DNA from: Bifidobacterium oedipodis | GTDB taxonomy: Bacteria; Actinomycetota; Actinomycetes; Actinomycetales; Bifidobacteriaceae | Direction of reading: 5' to 3' | DNA length: 64,000 bases | NCBI RefSeq assembly: GCF_012932425.1 | Contig: NZ_JAAIII010000004.1 | Span: 124,001 to 188,000 of the forward strand | In this document: piece by piece, positions 9,212 through 18,756 of the stretch | Layout: each line of letters opens with the position of its first letter | How positions within the stretch are numbered: the first letter of the stretch is position 1 | The notes under the pieces: model-generated | Database searches by the model: none | Told to the model about the DNA's origin: nothing | Seen by the model: the letters and a program-made list of their open reading frames with translations, nothing else | Translations under genes and position numbers: made by a program

Positions 9212-9685
9212 TCATACAGCAGTGCCGTTTTGGTCGAGGTTGGGATTGTTTTTGGAGTTGCCGGCGGTGAAGAACAGGCTGAGCACGCCGACAATGAACA
9301 CAGCGGAAACGGTGGTGATCAGCCACATTGGATGGCTGGGCAGCCACATCACCACGAAAAAGGCGATGATGGACAGCGCAATCAGCGTCCAGGAGCCGAC
9401 ACGGAACCATTGACGCACCGAATGCGGTGCCTTGAACATCTTGGGGTTCGTATAGTTCGGGTTGGTGGTGAGCGTCTGCTCGGGCAGTTCATCATCGAAA
9501 TGCGCGGTCGGCTTCCACGGGCCGTCAGGCGTGTCCCGGCCTTCCTGCAAGCGGATGGACTTGGCCTGCAGCTGATATTCGTCGATCATACCGGCGCGGC
9601 CACGGCCACGGGTCTGATCGTATTGCGCGGGAATCCCCTTCTTGGCTCGTTTGGCGTCGGCACGACGTTCGGCACGATTGGGCAT
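9212..9685 (-). CDS. DUF3043-like actinobacterial membrane protein
   Basis: A 157-aa protein with a highly basic N-terminus (MPNRAERRADAKRAKKGIPA), a hydrophilic central part, and two membrane segments near residues 96-115 and 120-142 separated by the short turn PSHPMW, then a polar tail. The layout (charged N-terminus ending in two helices) fits actinobacterial DUF3043 proteins; function is unknown. ATG 9685 has TAAGGAGTAG about six bases upstream. It sits between gltD and glgA on the same strand, bracketed by strong hairpins on both sides, so it is likely a single-gene transcript. Confidence 0.75.
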   Translation of the reverse strand: MPNRAERRADAKRAKKGIPAQYDQTRGRGRAGMIDEYQLQAKSIRLQEGRDTPDGPWKPTAHFDDELPEQTLTTNPNYTNPKMFKAPHSVRQWFRVGSWTLIALSIIAFFVVMWLPSHPMWLITTVSAVFIVGVLSLFFTAGNSKNNPNLDQNGTAV

Positions 9686-9707
9686 TATCTACTCCTTATA
9701 CACAAAC

Positions 9708-9742
9708 AGGAATCCTGCGGTAGATATTACCGCAGGATTCCT
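9708..9742 (-). terminator. Perfect 15-bp hairpin downstream of gltD
   Basis: AGGAATCCTGCGGTA and TACCGCAGGATTCCT pair perfectly around a 5-nt loop, 34 bp past the gltD stop. On the minus strand it is followed by GTTTGTGTAT. A T-run also follows on the plus strand, but no plus-strand gene ends here. It is probably the terminator of gltBD. Confidence 0.75.
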
Positions 9743-9776
9743 AGGATTTTTGACTGTCGCTCACGAAACGGCGTGT

Positions 9777-11315
9777 TTAGCGCGGCAGCATCATCGGACG
9801 CTGAGATGCGACGATCGGAGCAGGCAGCTCCGTGGCTTTGCCTGACAGGTACTCATCCACGGCGGCGGCGCAAGAACGTCCCTCCGCGATGGCCCACACC
9901 ACCAAGCTCTGGCCTCGACCGGCGTCACCGGCAACGAACACACCATCCTGAGAGGATGCGAACCGGTCATTGCGCGCTACGTTGCCACGACCGTCGAGTT
10001 CGACAGGCAGCTGGTCGACCAGCGTAGTGGTATCCGGGTGCAGGAAGCCCACGGAAATCAGCACGAGATCGGCGGGGATAACACGTTCGGTGCCAGGCTG
10101 ACGGGTGAACGGACCATTCTCTCCCGGTGCAACATCCACGATTTTCAGACCAGTCACATGTCCGGTCTCATCGGCGATAAAGCCCTCGGTTGCGGTCGAA
10201 TTCTCGACCTTCACCTTGCTCTTCTCGTCATCGGGCACACCCACGAAATTCACCGAATCGGTGCTGTATACATAGGTGCCGCCCTCCTCCATCGAGGAGG
10301 TCTTCTGGTACAGACGAGCGAAGGTCGGCCACGGGGCGTTGTCTGGACGAGACTTCGGCTCTTGAGGCATGATCTGCAGCACGGTCACGTCCTTCGCGCC
10401 CTGACGAATCGAGGTGCCAAGGCAATCGGAGCCCGTGTCACCACCGCCGATGACCACCACGTGCTTGTCTTTGGCGGTGATGTCATGTTCCAGCGGTGCG
10501 CCGTAGATGCGACGGGTCGCATCCGGCAGGAAGTCCATGGCGAAGTGGATGCCCTTAAGCTCACGGCCAGGCAGCTTCATATCGCGCGGCACGGTGGAAC
10601 CGATGGCCACCACCACGGCATCATAACGAGAACGCAAATCGTCCCAGCTGATGTCCTTGCCGATTTCCACATTGGTCCGGAAGCGTGTGCCTTCGGCCTC
10701 CATCTGCTTCACACGACGGTCCAGCAAGCGCTTGTCGAGTTTGAAGTTCGGGATGCCGTAGCGCATCAGGCCGCCGATGGCGTCATGACGCTCGTAAACA
10801 ACAACCGTATGTCCAGCGCGAGTGAGCTGCTGGGCGCAGGCGAGACCGGCAGGGCCGGAACCGACGACCGCTACGGTCTGGTCGGTCAAACGCTGCGGCG
10901 GCAGGGGCTTGACATAGTCGAGATCCCATGCCTGATCGATAATCGTGCACTCGTCGTTCTTGATCATCGTAGGCGGCTGGTGAATGCCAAGCACGCAGGC
11001 CTGCTCGCACAGGGCCGGGCAGATGCGGCCGGTGACTTCGGGGAAGTTGTTGGTCATGGACAGCCTGTTATAGGCGTCCTCCCACTTGCCCTGACGCACC
11101 AGATCGTTCCATTCGGGGATGAGGTTGCCCAGCGGGCAGCCGGTCATGCAGAACGGGGTGCCGCAGTCCATGCAGCGGGCTGCCTGCTCTTGGGTCCACG
11201 GTTGCAGGCCGGATTCGGCATGCACGTCAAGCCAGTCCTTGATGCGCTCCTCGACGGGGCGTTCGGCCAGTTCGCGGCGGGTGCGGACTTTCAGAAATCC
11301 TCTCGGGTCGCCCAT
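9777..11315 (-). CDS. gltD: Glutamate synthase (NADPH) small subunit GltD
   Basis: Beta subunit (512 aa) of glutamate synthase: it oxidises NADPH via FAD and passes electrons through Fe-S clusters to GltB. N-terminal cysteine clusters CMDCGTPFCMTGCPLG and CPALCEQACVLG bind [4Fe-4S] centres. The FAD Rossmann motif reads VVGSGPAGLACAQ and the NADPH motif VVIGGGDTGSDCLG. The C-terminal FAD segment is VFVAGDAGRGQSLVVWAI. ATG 11315 is preceded by AAGGAGCG about eight bases upstream. It starts one base after the gltB stop, so the subunits are translationally linked in the order gltB-gltD. Confidence 0.96.
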   Translation of the reverse strand: MGDPRGFLKVRTRRELAERPVEERIKDWLDVHAESGLQPWTQEQAARCMDCGTPFCMTGCPLGNLIPEWNDLVRQGKWEDAYNRLSMTNNFPEVTGRICPALCEQACVLGIHQPPTMIKNDECTIIDQAWDLDYVKPLPPQRLTDQTVAVVGSGPAGLACAQQLTRAGHTVVVYERHDAIGGLMRYGIPNFKLDKRLLDRRVKQMEAEGTRFRTNVEIGKDISWDDLRSRYDAVVVAIGSTVPRDMKLPGRELKGIHFAMDFLPDATRRIYGAPLEHDITAKDKHVVVIGGGDTGSDCLGTSIRQGAKDVTVLQIMPQEPKSRPDNAPWPTFARLYQKTSSMEEGGTYVYSTDSVNFVGVPDDEKSKVKVENSTATEGFIADETGHVTGLKIVDVAPGENGPFTRQPGTERVIPADLVLISVGFLHPDTTTLVDQLPVELDGRGNVARNDRFASSQDGVFVAGDAGRGQSLVVWAIAEGRSCAAAVDEYLSGKATELPAPIVASQRPMMLPR

Positions 11316-11316
11316 C

Positions 11317-14300
11317 TCAGCGCGCTCCTTCCATGACTCGTTCGTACGTCTGTTCCCAGACGCCGGGTTCGTTGAAATCGATGTTGTTCTTCTTGGCATC
11401 CTCCATCGCCTGGGTCATGGCGACGAACTGCTTGGGCACGATGTGGGTGAAGCGCTTGGCGCTGCGTTCCCATGTGGCCAGCAGGTCGGAGGCGAATTCG
11501 GAGCCGGTCTCTTCGGCGTGACGCTTGACCAACGCCTTGACGCGTTCCGATTCTTCGTCGGTCAGCGGGGAGAAGATCAACGATCCGTTCTTCGCGGCGG
11601 AGGGGTTGACGTGCGCCATGTCGAGGTCAAGCACGTAGGCGTTACCGCCGGAGAAGCCAGCACCGAAGTTGCGTCCGGTGGGGCCGAGCACCACAACGGT
11701 GCCGCCGGTCATGTATTCGCAGCCGTGGTCGCCCACGCCTTCGACCACAAAGGTAGCGCCGCCGTTACGCACGGCGAAACGTTCGCCTGCACGACCGGCA
11801 ACGAACATCTCGCCGGAGGTGGCACCGAAACCGGTGACATTGCCTGCGATGACGTTCTCGTGGTGATCGAAGGTCACGCCCTCCTCCGGGCGCACGATCA
11901 TGCGGCCGCCGGACAGGCCCTTGCCCGCGTAATCGTTAACCTCGCCGTAGATGCGCATGGTCTCACCCTTGGGGATGAACGCACCGATGGACTGGCCACC
12001 AGCGCCATGGAAGGTCATGTCGATGGTGTCATCGGGCAGACCCTCTTCACCGTAGCGGCGGGTGATTTCATAGCCCACCATGGTGCCGAGCGTACGGTTC
12101 ACGTTGCGGATCGGCATTTCGATGCGCACGGGCTCCTTGTTGTCCAACGCCGGCTGCGCAAGCTTGATGAGCTTGTTGTCCAGAGCCTTTTCAAGCTCAT
12201 GGTTCTGCGGCTCAGTGTTGTGCAGAATGGTGCCGGGAACCGGGCCAGGCTGCATGAGCACGTTGGTCAGATCGATACCGTCAGCCTTCCAGCGCTTGAT
12301 AGCCTCGTCCTGATCCAGGCACTCGACATGGCCCACAGCCTCCTCGAGCGTGCGGAAACCAAGCTGGGCGAGAATCTCGCGCACCTCTTCGGCGATGAAC
12401 ATGAAGAAGTTGATCACATGTTCGGGCTTGCCGCGGAACCGTGCGCGAAGCTCCGGATCCTGGGTGGCGATACCCTGCGGGCAGGTGTTCTTCTGGCAGG
12501 CACGCATCATGACGCAGCCTTCGACGATCAGCGCAGCGGTCGCGAAACCGAATTCCTCGGCACCGAGCAACGCGGCGATGACCACGTCGCGGCCGGTTTT
12601 CAGCTCGCCGTCGCACTGCACGACGATGCGGGAGCGCAGGCCGTTCAGAATCAGCGTCTGCTGGGTTTCGCTCAGGCCGATCTCCCACGGGGTTCCGGCG
12701 TGCTTGATCGCATTGAGCGGAGCCGCACCGGTGCCGCCGTCGTAGCCGGAAATCAGCACCACATCGGCATGGCACTTGGCCACACCAGCGGCGATGGTGC
12801 CCACACCAAATTCGGAGACGAGCTTGACGTGCACACGGGCCTTCGGATTGGCCATCTTCGCATCGTTGATCAGCTGCTTCAGATCCTCGATGGAGTAGAT
12901 GTCGTGGTGAGGCGGCGGGGAGATGAGTTCCACGCCGGGCGTCGCGTGACGCACCTTGGCAATCCACGGCGGGACCTTGGCACCGGGCAGATGGCCGCCT
13001 TCACCCGGCTTGGCGCCCTGGGCAAGCTTGATCTGCAAGTCGGTGGCGTGCACCAGATAATCGGAGGTGACGCCGAAACGTGCGGATGCGATCTGCTTGA
13101 TCTTGCTCACGCGTTCGTCATCGCGCAAACGTTCCGGGGATTCGCCGCCCTCACCGGAGTTCGAGCGTGCGCCGATACGGTTCATGGCGATGGCAAGCGT
13201 TTCATGGGCTTCCAACGAGATGGAGCCATAGGACATGGCACCGGTGGAGAAGCGCTTGACGATTTCGCTGGCCGGTTCGACTTCGGAGATGTCGATGGGC
13301 TTGCGCTTGTTGTTGAACTTCATGAGGCCACGCAACGTCATCAGACGGTTCGACGTGTCGTTGATATGAGCCGAGTACTTCTTGAACATGCCGTAGTCGC
13401 CACGCTGGGTGGACTGCTGCAGCAGGAAGATGGCCTCAGGATCGTTCAGATGGTCCTCGCCGGTACGACGCCACTTGTACTGGCCGCCGGTCCTCAAGTT
13501 CCGGTGAGGAGTGGCGGTCCACTGGTTCGGATAGGCCACGCGGTGGCGGATAGCCACCTCCTCGGCGATCTCGTCGAGGCCGGCACCGCCGACGCGCGAC
13601 GTGGTGCCGGTGAAGTATTCGTCGATCAAATCCTGCTTCAGGCCCACAGCTTCGAACAGCTGCGCACCACGGTACGACATGATGGTGGACACACCCATCT
13701 TGGCCATGATCTTGAGCACACCGGTGGAAAGCGCCTTGGTGACGTTCTTCACGGCGGTTTGCTCATCGACCTTCACGTAACCGGTACGAGCAAGATCTTC
13801 AACGGATTCGAAGGCGAGATACGGGTTCACGCAGGCCGCACCATAGGCGATCAGCAGTGCGACGTGGTGGATCTCGCGCACATCGCCGGCTTCAACGGCC
13901 AGAGAGATCTGCGTACGGGTGTGCTTGCGCAGCAGGTGATGCTGCACTGCGGAGGTAAGCAGCAGCGACGGAATCGGACCCCACGTATGGTCTGACTCAC
14001 GATCGGACAGCACAATGAAGTTGGAACCATCCTCGATAGCTTCATCAATTTCAGCGAAGATCTCGTCCAGACGGGACTTCAACGCCTTGCCGCCACCGGC
14101 CACTTGGTACAGGCCTTTGACCACGTATGGCTTGTAGTAGCCGCCGAGAATCTTCGCACGGTCAAGTCGCTTCAACTGTGCCATCTCATCGGAGTTGATC
14201 ACCGGCAGCGGAATAAGAATCTTCTTGGCATGCAGTTCGGAGTCGGCGAGCAGGTTCGGCTCGGGGCCGATGGCCGATTCAAGGCAGGTGACGACTTCCT

Positions 14301-15897
14301 CACGCTCCCAGTCGAGCGGCGGGTTGGTGACCTGTGCGAATTTCTGGGTGAAGTAGTCGAACAGCATACGGCTGTTCTTGCTCAGCGCGGGCAGCGGGGT
14401 GTCGTTACCCATGGAGCCGAGCGGCTCCTTGCCGGTGTTGGCCATCGGTGCGAGGATCAGCTTCAGATCCTCCTCGGTGTAGCCAAAAGCACGCTGGCGG
14501 CGCTGCACGGACTGGCCGGAATGGCTCACGTGCTCACGTGCGGGCAGATCGGAAAGTTCCACGGAGTTGCCTTCGACCCACTGGCGGTAGGGGTGCTGGG
14601 CTGCAAGGGACTTCTTGATCTCCTCATCGGGAATCATACGGCCTTCGGCGGTGTCGACAAGGAACATCTTGCCCGGTTCCAGTCGTCCGTTGGCCTTGAC
14701 ATGCTCAGGCGCAACCTCAGGCAGTACGCCAGCCTCGGAGGCGAGCACCAGATAGCCGTCATCGGTGAGCTGCCAGCGGCCAGGACGGAAGCCGTTGCGG
14801 TCGAGCAGTGCGCCAACTTGGGTGCCATCGGTGAAGATGATGTGCGCCGGGCCATCCCACGGTTCGATCAGCGTGTTGTTGTACTCGTAGAAGGCCCGCA
14901 CATCCGGATCGAGGTCGGGGTTCTTCTCCCACGCGGGCGGCAGCATCATGGAGATGGCGTGCGGCATGGAACGGCCGGAGAGGTGCAGCAGTTCGAGGCA
15001 TTCGTCGAAGGTGCCGGAGTCGGAGTAGCCCGGCGTGGCAATCGGCAGCAGCGGCTTGAACTCACCGAGCAATTCGGAGCTCAGGCGGCCTTCACGGGCG
15101 GACAGCCAGTTGCGATTGCCCTGGATGGTGTTGATTTCGCCGTTGTGGGCCAGCTGACGGAACGGCTGGGCCAGCGGCCAGCTCGGGAAAGTGTTGGTGG
15201 AGAAGCGGGAGTGCACGATGGCCACAACCGCCTTCATGCGCTCATCGCTCAAATCCGGGAAGAAGGGCTTGAGCTGCATGGTGGTGAGCATGCCCTTATA
15301 AGTAATCGTACGAGCGGAAAGGGAGGCGAAATAAACACCCACCTCGTGCTCCACGCGCTTGCGCACGCGGAAAGTCTTACGGTCGAGTTCGATGCCGGCG
15401 AGCTTGCGCTCCGGATCAGCCAGCACCAGCGTCTTGAAGCTCGGCATAGTCGCCAGAGCCTGCAGACCCAGGCCGTCCGGGTTGGTGGGAACGACACGCC
15501 AAGCGAGGACTTCAAGACCTTCTTCTTCGGCAATGGTCGCGATGGCCTGTTCCTGCTGGCCTGAAGCGGCGATGTCACGATCGAGGAAGGCAATACCCGC
15601 AGCGTAATGGCCGGGTTCGGGCAGTTCTACACCCAGCTCCCCCAGCGTGGCACGCATGAACTCATCGGGCATGCTCATCAGGATGCCTGCACCATCACCG
15701 GTGTTCTCTTCAGCACCAACCGCACCACGATGGTTGAGGTTGACGAGCACCTCGATGGCGTCTTCGACAATCTTACGTTCGGGGCGCTTGTTCAGGGTGG
15801 TGACCATGCCGACGCCACAGGCGTCGTGCTCGGCCCCAGGATCATACATACCCTGGGATTTATGGATCGTCAGATCAAGCGGGGCGTGGAAAGTCAC
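11317..15897 (-). CDS. gltB: Glutamate synthase large subunit GltB
   Basis: Alpha subunit (~1526 aa) making two glutamates from glutamine and 2-oxoglutarate. The N-terminal glutamine amidotransferase nucleophile is the Cys of HDACGVGM, so the residues before it are a propeptide removed in the mature enzyme. Further on are the FMN-binding synthase domain (SSPPHHDIYSIEDL-like segment, VLISGYDGGTGAAPL) and the 3Fe-4S cluster segment CQKNTCPQGIATQDPEL. The C-terminal GXGXG beta-helix domain is full of glycines (TGGTVVVLGPTGRNFGAGFSGG). GTG 15897 has AAGGTGG five bases upstream and is preferred; ATG 15930 would add 11 residues. The antisense strand is open over long stretches, a composition effect. 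Confidence 0.96.
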   Translation of the reverse strand: MTFHAPLDLTIHKSQGMYDPGAEHDACGVGMVTTLNKRPERKIVEDAIEVLVNLNHRGAVGAEENTGDGAGILMSMPDEFMRATLGELGVELPEPGHYAAGIAFLDRDIAASGQQEQAIATIAEEEGLEVLAWRVVPTNPDGLGLQALATMPSFKTLVLADPERKLAGIELDRKTFRVRKRVEHEVGVYFASLSARTITYKGMLTTMQLKPFFPDLSDERMKAVVAIVHSRFSTNTFPSWPLAQPFRQLAHNGEINTIQGNRNWLSAREGRLSSELLGEFKPLLPIATPGYSDSGTFDECLELLHLSGRSMPHAISMMLPPAWEKNPDLDPDVRAFYEYNNTLIEPWDGPAHIIFTDGTQVGALLDRNGFRPGRWQLTDDGYLVLASEAGVLPEVAPEHVKANGRLEPGKMFLVDTAEGRMIPDEEIKKSLAAQHPYRQWVEGNSVELSDLPAREHVSHSGQSVQRRQRAFGYTEEDLKLILAPMANTGKEPLGSMGNDTPLPALSKNSRMLFDYFTQKFAQVTNPPLDWEREEVVTCLESAIGPEPNLLADSELHAKKILIPLPVINSDEMAQLKRLDRAKILGGYYKPYVVKGLYQVAGGGKALKSRLDEIFAEIDEAIEDGSNFIVLSDRESDHTWGPIPSLLLTSAVQHHLLRKHTRTQISLAVEAGDVREIHHVALLIAYGAACVNPYLAFESVEDLARTGYVKVDEQTAVKNVTKALSTGVLKIMAKMGVSTIMSYRGAQLFEAVGLKQDLIDEYFTGTTSRVGGAGLDEIAEEVAIRHRVAYPNQWTATPHRNLRTGGQYKWRRTGEDHLNDPEAIFLLQQSTQRGDYGMFKKYSAHINDTSNRLMTLRGLMKFNNKRKPIDISEVEPASEIVKRFSTGAMSYGSISLEAHETLAIAMNRIGARSNSGEGGESPERLRDDERVSKIKQIASARFGVTSDYLVHATDLQIKLAQGAKPGEGGHLPGAKVPPWIAKVRHATPGVELISPPPHHDIYSIEDLKQLINDAKMANPKARVHVKLVSEFGVGTIAAGVAKCHADVVLISGYDGGTGAAPLNAIKHAGTPWEIGLSETQQTLILNGLRSRIVVQCDGELKTGRDVVIAALLGAEEFGFATAALIVEGCVMMRACQKNTCPQGIATQDPELRARFRGKPEHVINFFMFIAEEVREILAQLGFRTLEEAVGHVECLDQDEAIKRWKADGIDLTNVLMQPGPVPGTILHNTEPQNHELEKALDNKLIKLAQPALDNKEPVRIEMPIRNVNRTLGTMVGYEITRRYGEEGLPDDTIDMTFHGAGGQSIGAFIPKGETMRIYGEVNDYAGKGLSGGRMIVRPEEGVTFDHHENVIAGNVTGFGATSGEMFVAGRAGERFAVRNGGATFVVEGVGDHGCEYMTGGTVVVLGPTGRNFGAGFSGGNAYVLDLDMAHVNPSAAKNGSLIFSPLTDEESERVKALVKRHAEETGSEFASDLLATWERSAKRFTHIVPKQFVAMTQAMEDAKKNNIDFNEPGVWEQTYERVMEGAR

Positions 15898-16000
15898 CGA
15901 AACCACCTTCAATGTTTTTGGGCGGGGCATGCAGCCCCACGGTTCTTTGTCAAAAAGCCTTCTTAGGGTAACGCCGGCGTATGTCGGTGATGTTTCGCTG

Positions 16001-16029
16001 TCCATATAACGAATATCCCAAAAAGTCAA
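16001..16029 (-). promoter_or_regulatory. Candidate gltB promoter in the 308-bp tsf-gltB gap
   Basis: On the minus strand TTGACT (16024-16029) lies 15 bp from TATATG, or 17 bp from TATGGA (16001-16006), about 100 bp upstream of gltB. The surrounding gap (15898-16205) otherwise holds the tsf terminator and about 100 bp in which no gene or structure is evident. Confidence 0.45.
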
Positions 16030-16133
16030 TACCCATTTTCGCGCTTGTTTTGGACGGCTGCGACAAAACGTGTCGGATTGCGGTTGCGAAGATGGTCGGG
16101 GGGGCCTGTCTGGAGTGCGTTCGATACGACAAA

Positions 16134-16162
16134 GGGGCGCTCCGCATTGTGCGGAACGCCCC
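16134..16162 (-). terminator. Terminator of rpsB-tsf
   Basis: GGGGCGCTCCGCA and TGCGGAACGCCCC form a 13-bp stem with one mismatch and a 3-nt loop, 44 bp past the tsf stop. On the minus strand it is followed by TTTGTCG. Confidence 0.75.
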
Positions 16163-16205
16163 AGAAATTAATGAGCCGTAATCAGGCGAGACTCAACCGT
16201 TAGGC

Positions 16206-17057
16206 TCAGTCCTCTTCGCCCTTGCCGACTTCGACGCGAGCAAAGGCCACGGCCTTGCCGCCCACTTCCTTGAACAGGTCGCCGACGGTCTTGGACGGAT
16301 CCTTGACGTAGGGCTGTTCAAGCAGCACGACTTCCTTGTAGAAAGCGTTGAGACGACCTTCGACGATCTTCGGAACGATCTTCTCGGGCTTGCCTTCAGC
16401 CAGGGACTTCTCGGTGGCCACGCGACGCTCGGACTCGACCACATCGGCCGGCACATCCTCACGAGAGAGCCACTTGGCGCCCATGGCGGAAATCTGCAGA
16501 GCGGCTTCGTGCGCCACGGCAGCACCGGCTTCGTCGGTGGCGATCATGGCGACGATGCTCGGCGGCATCTCGGCAGACTTCTTGTGAGCGTAGATCTCAA
16601 CGCGTTCGCCGGAAATCTTGGCGAACTGGCCGACCTTAACGTGCTCGCCGAACAGGGCGGCAGCCTCTTCGATGGCTTCCTTCACAGTGGCGTCACCAGC
16701 CTTGGCGGCCAGCAGCTCGTCGGCGTTGTTCGCGTCGGCGGCCACGGCATAGTCGAGCACCTCATCGCTGAATTCCACGAACTTCGGGGTCTTGGCCACG
16801 AAGTCGGTCTCGGAGTTCAGCTCAACGGCGTAACCGGTCTGGGTGCCATTGGCTTCGACGACCTTGGAGGCGATGGTGCCTTCCTGGGCCTTACGGCCTT
16901 CGCGCTTGCCGGCGGCGGCGATGCCCTTGGCGCGGATGATTTCCTTAGCGCGGGCCACGTCGCCTTCGGCTTCGGTGAGGGCCTTCTTGACGTCCATCAT
17001 GCCGGCGCCGGTGTCTTCACGAACCTGCTTGATCAGTGCGGCGGTAATTGCTGCCAT
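16206..17057 (-). CDS. tsf: Translation elongation factor Ts
   Basis: Guanine nucleotide exchange factor (283 aa) that releases GDP from EF-Tu. It has the UBA-like N-terminal domain AALIKQVREDTGAGMMDVKKAL and the EF-Tu-contacting signature (ELNSETDFVAKTPKF, the TDFV loop). These are followed by two core subdomains and the C-terminal segment LLEQPYVKDPSKTVGDLF. Length is typical. ATG 17057 is preceded by GGGAGAGATATCA. It follows rpsB in the usual order; the 80-bp gap contains a hairpin that could reduce read-through relative to rpsB. Confidence 0.97.
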   Translation of the reverse strand: MAAITAALIKQVREDTGAGMMDVKKALTEAEGDVARAKEIIRAKGIAAAGKREGRKAQEGTIASKVVEANGTQTGYAVELNSETDFVAKTPKFVEFSDEVLDYAVAADANNADELLAAKAGDATVKEAIEEAAALFGEHVKVGQFAKISGERVEIYAHKKSAEMPPSIVAMIATDEAGAAVAHEAALQISAMGAKWLSREDVPADVVESERRVATEKSLAEGKPEKIVPKIVEGRLNAFYKEVVLLEQPYVKDPSKTVGDLFKEVGGKAVAFARVEVGKGEED

Positions 17058-17096
17058 TGATATCTCTCCCTAAATATTAATTCATCCTCTAAAACA

Positions 17097-17122
17097 GGAG
17101 GTGCGACCAATCTCGCACCTCC
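17097..17122 (-). terminator. Hairpin between rpsB and tsf (attenuator-like)
   Basis: GGAGGTGCGA/TCGCACCTCC, a perfect 10-bp stem with a 6-nt loop, sits 15 bp past the rpsB stop. On the minus strand it is followed by TGTTTTAG. A partial terminator here would set the S2 to EF-Ts ratio; alternatively it marks a separate tsf transcript. Confidence 0.6.
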
Positions 17123-17137
17123 CATTTTAGTGGTACA

Positions 17138-17974
17138 TCACTCGGCCTGAGCGGTTTCGCCCTCGGCTGCGGCCGGAGCTTCGGCAGCAGCGGCTTCGGA
17201 GGTTTCCTGGTTCTCCAGGAGCTCCTTCTCCCAAGCGGCCATCGGCTGGGCGTTGGCTTCGCCCTCAGCCTTGGCAGCCTGGCCGGCGCGCTCAAGCAGA
17301 CCCTCGGCGACAGCGTCGGCCATCAGGCTGGTGAGCAGTTCGATGCCGCGGATGGCGTCATCGTTGGCCGGAATCGGATACTCCACAGCTTCCGGATCAG
17401 CGTTGGTGTCGACCACAGCCACAACCGGGATGCCCAGCTTGTGAGCTTCCTCAACGGCCAGGGCTTCCTTGTTGATGTCGACGACGAACATCGCAGAAGG
17501 GGTGCGGTTCATGTTGCGGATACCGCCCAGCTGCTTGTTGAGCTTGTCCTTCTCGCGCTCGAGCAGCAGCAGTTCCTTCTTGGTCAGGCCGGAGCCACGC
17601 ACGTCGGAGAAGTCCATCTCCTCAAGTTCCTTGAGGCGGTTGACGCGCTTGGAGACGGTCTGGAAGTTGGTCAGCATGCCGCCGAGCCAACGCTCGGAAA
17701 CGTAGGGCATGTTCACGCGGGTGGCCTGGTTGGCGATGGCTTCCTGAGCCTGCTTCTTGGTGCCGACAAAGAGCACGGTGCCGTTGTGGGCCACGGTGGT
17801 CTTGATGAAGTCGTACGCCTTGTCGATCATGTCGAGCGACTTGAACAGGTTGATGATGTGGATGCCGTTGCGCTGGGTGAGGATGAACTGCTTCATCTTC
17901 GGGTTCCAGCGACGGGTCTGGTGGCCAAAGTGCAGGCCAGCCTTCAGCATGTCGCTCATAGCGATCTGAGCCAT
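17138..17974 (-). CDS. rpsB: 30S ribosomal protein S2
   Basis: Ribosomal small-subunit protein of 278 aa. It starts [20 protein letters not shown] and contains the S2 signatures ([40 protein letters not shown]). The C-terminus is an alanine/glutamate-rich acidic extension (about residues 235-278) that is common in actinobacterial S2 and absent from the E. coli protein. GAAAGGTAG eight bases upstream supports ATG 17974; an in-frame opening further upstream is non-coding leader. The ~210-nt leader between the upstream terminator and the start could hold autoregulatory structure, as S2 represses its own operon in other bacteria; no defined motif was recognised. Confidence 0.97.
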   Translation of the reverse strand: MAQIAMSDMLKAGLHFGHQTRRWNPKMKQFILTQRNGIHIINLFKSLDMIDKAYDFIKTTVAHNGTVLFVGTKKQAQEAIANQATRVNMPYVSERWLGGMLTNFQTVSKRVNRLKELEEMDFSDVRGSGLTKKELLLLEREKDKLNKQLGGIRNMNRTPSAMFVVDINKEALAVEEAHKLGIPVVAVVDTNADPEAVEYPIPANDDAIRGIELLTSLMADAVAEGLLERAGQAAKAEGEANAQPMAAWEKELLENQETSEAAAAEAPAAAEGETAQAE

Positions 17975-18186
17975 GGTATTACTACCTTTCATTGTCGGTT
18001 CTTGCCTGGTCATGCGTACCTGCGTGCAGCTTCTCCCCCGCTTGTGCGGAATAGAAACCGACCGACACAGGTCGTCGCGAGCATGACGCGAATTGGTGGT
18101 GCGCCGGTTGACAATAATGGTGGCTCCGAACGCCAGCGACTGCGCCCTTTGCCGGGGTGGCACACACAAATTCTTAGAATAACACA

Positions 18187-18210
18187 AGGCCTCGCCGTTT
18201 GGCGGGGCCT
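18187..18210 (-). terminator. Terminator of the fadD-def operon
   Basis: AGGCCTCGCC and GGCGGGGCCT pair over 10 bp (one G-U type pair) around a GTTT loop. On the minus strand it is followed by TGTGTTATTC. It lies 58 bp past the def stop and upstream of the rpsB leader. Confidence 0.7.
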
Positions 18211-18223
18211 GACAGGCAAACTC

Positions 18224-18256
18224 AGATTGAGATGCCTCGACTTCGCTCGGCATGAC
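18224..18256. repeat. Single copy of a REP-like intergenic palindromic sequence
   Basis: On the minus strand the segment contains GTCATGCCGAGCGAAGTCGA followed by GGCATCTC. This is the form of a short extragenic repeat frequently found in unrelated bacterial genomes, where its translation gives spurious MPSEVEAS-type peptides. It lies between the def stop and the operon terminator. Only one copy was noticed in this window. Confidence 0.45.
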
Positions 18257-18267
18257 GAGCTGAAGTC

Positions 18268-18753
18268 TTATTTGGTGTGTTCGCGCATGTATTTGAGTGC
18301 GGCGCGACGCTCTTCCTTCTCAAGGCGATCGAGATAGACGTGACCGTCGAGATGATCGCATTCGTGCTGCAGCATACGGCCCATAATGCCGGTGCCTTCC
18401 AGCACAACCTCATTGCCGTCAAGGTCAATGCCCCGCACGCGCGCGTAATCGGCGCGACGTGTTTTATACCACAGTCCGGGCACGGACAGGCATCCTTCAT
18501 CGCCGTACTGCTCTCCGGACTTCTCTTCCAGTACCGGATTGAGCACATAGCCGATTTTGCCGTCAATGTTATAGGAGAAAGCCCTGAGGTTCACACCAAT
18601 CTGGTTGGCGGACAGGCCTGCGCGACCCGGATCGTTCACCGTTTCCAGTAGATCATCCACCAATCGGCGCACGGCGGGCGTGATCTGCTTGATTTCGTCG
18701 CATGGGGTGCGCAGCACGGGATCAGGTACAACTCTGATTTCACGGATGGCCAC
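18268..18753 (-). CDS. def: Peptide deformylase
   Basis: Metalloenzyme (161 aa) that removes the formyl group from nascent N-terminal methionine. All three family motifs are present: motif 1 GLSANQIG (usual GxGLAAxQ with Ser in place of the first Ala), motif 2 EGCLSVPG with the metal-binding Cys, and motif 3 QHECDHLDG with the two metal-binding His and the catalytic Glu. The acidic substitution-rich N-terminus is normal. It starts three bases after the fadD stop and is probably translated from the same mRNA. Bifidobacteria may carry more than one def gene; none other is in this window. Confidence 0.95.
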   Translation of the reverse strand: MAIREIRVVPDPVLRTPCDEIKQITPAVRRLVDDLLETVNDPGRAGLSANQIGVNLRAFSYNIDGKIGYVLNPVLEEKSGEQYGDEGCLSVPGLWYKTRRADYARVRGIDLDGNEVVLEGTGIMGRMLQHECDHLDGHVYLDRLEKEERRAALKYMREHTK

Positions 18754-18756
18754 GAA

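Noticed and set aside
11119-13995. Very long open frame antisense to gltB
   Set aside because: High-GC codon bias opens the opposite strand; the gltB frame has a complete domain structure, while this one has none.
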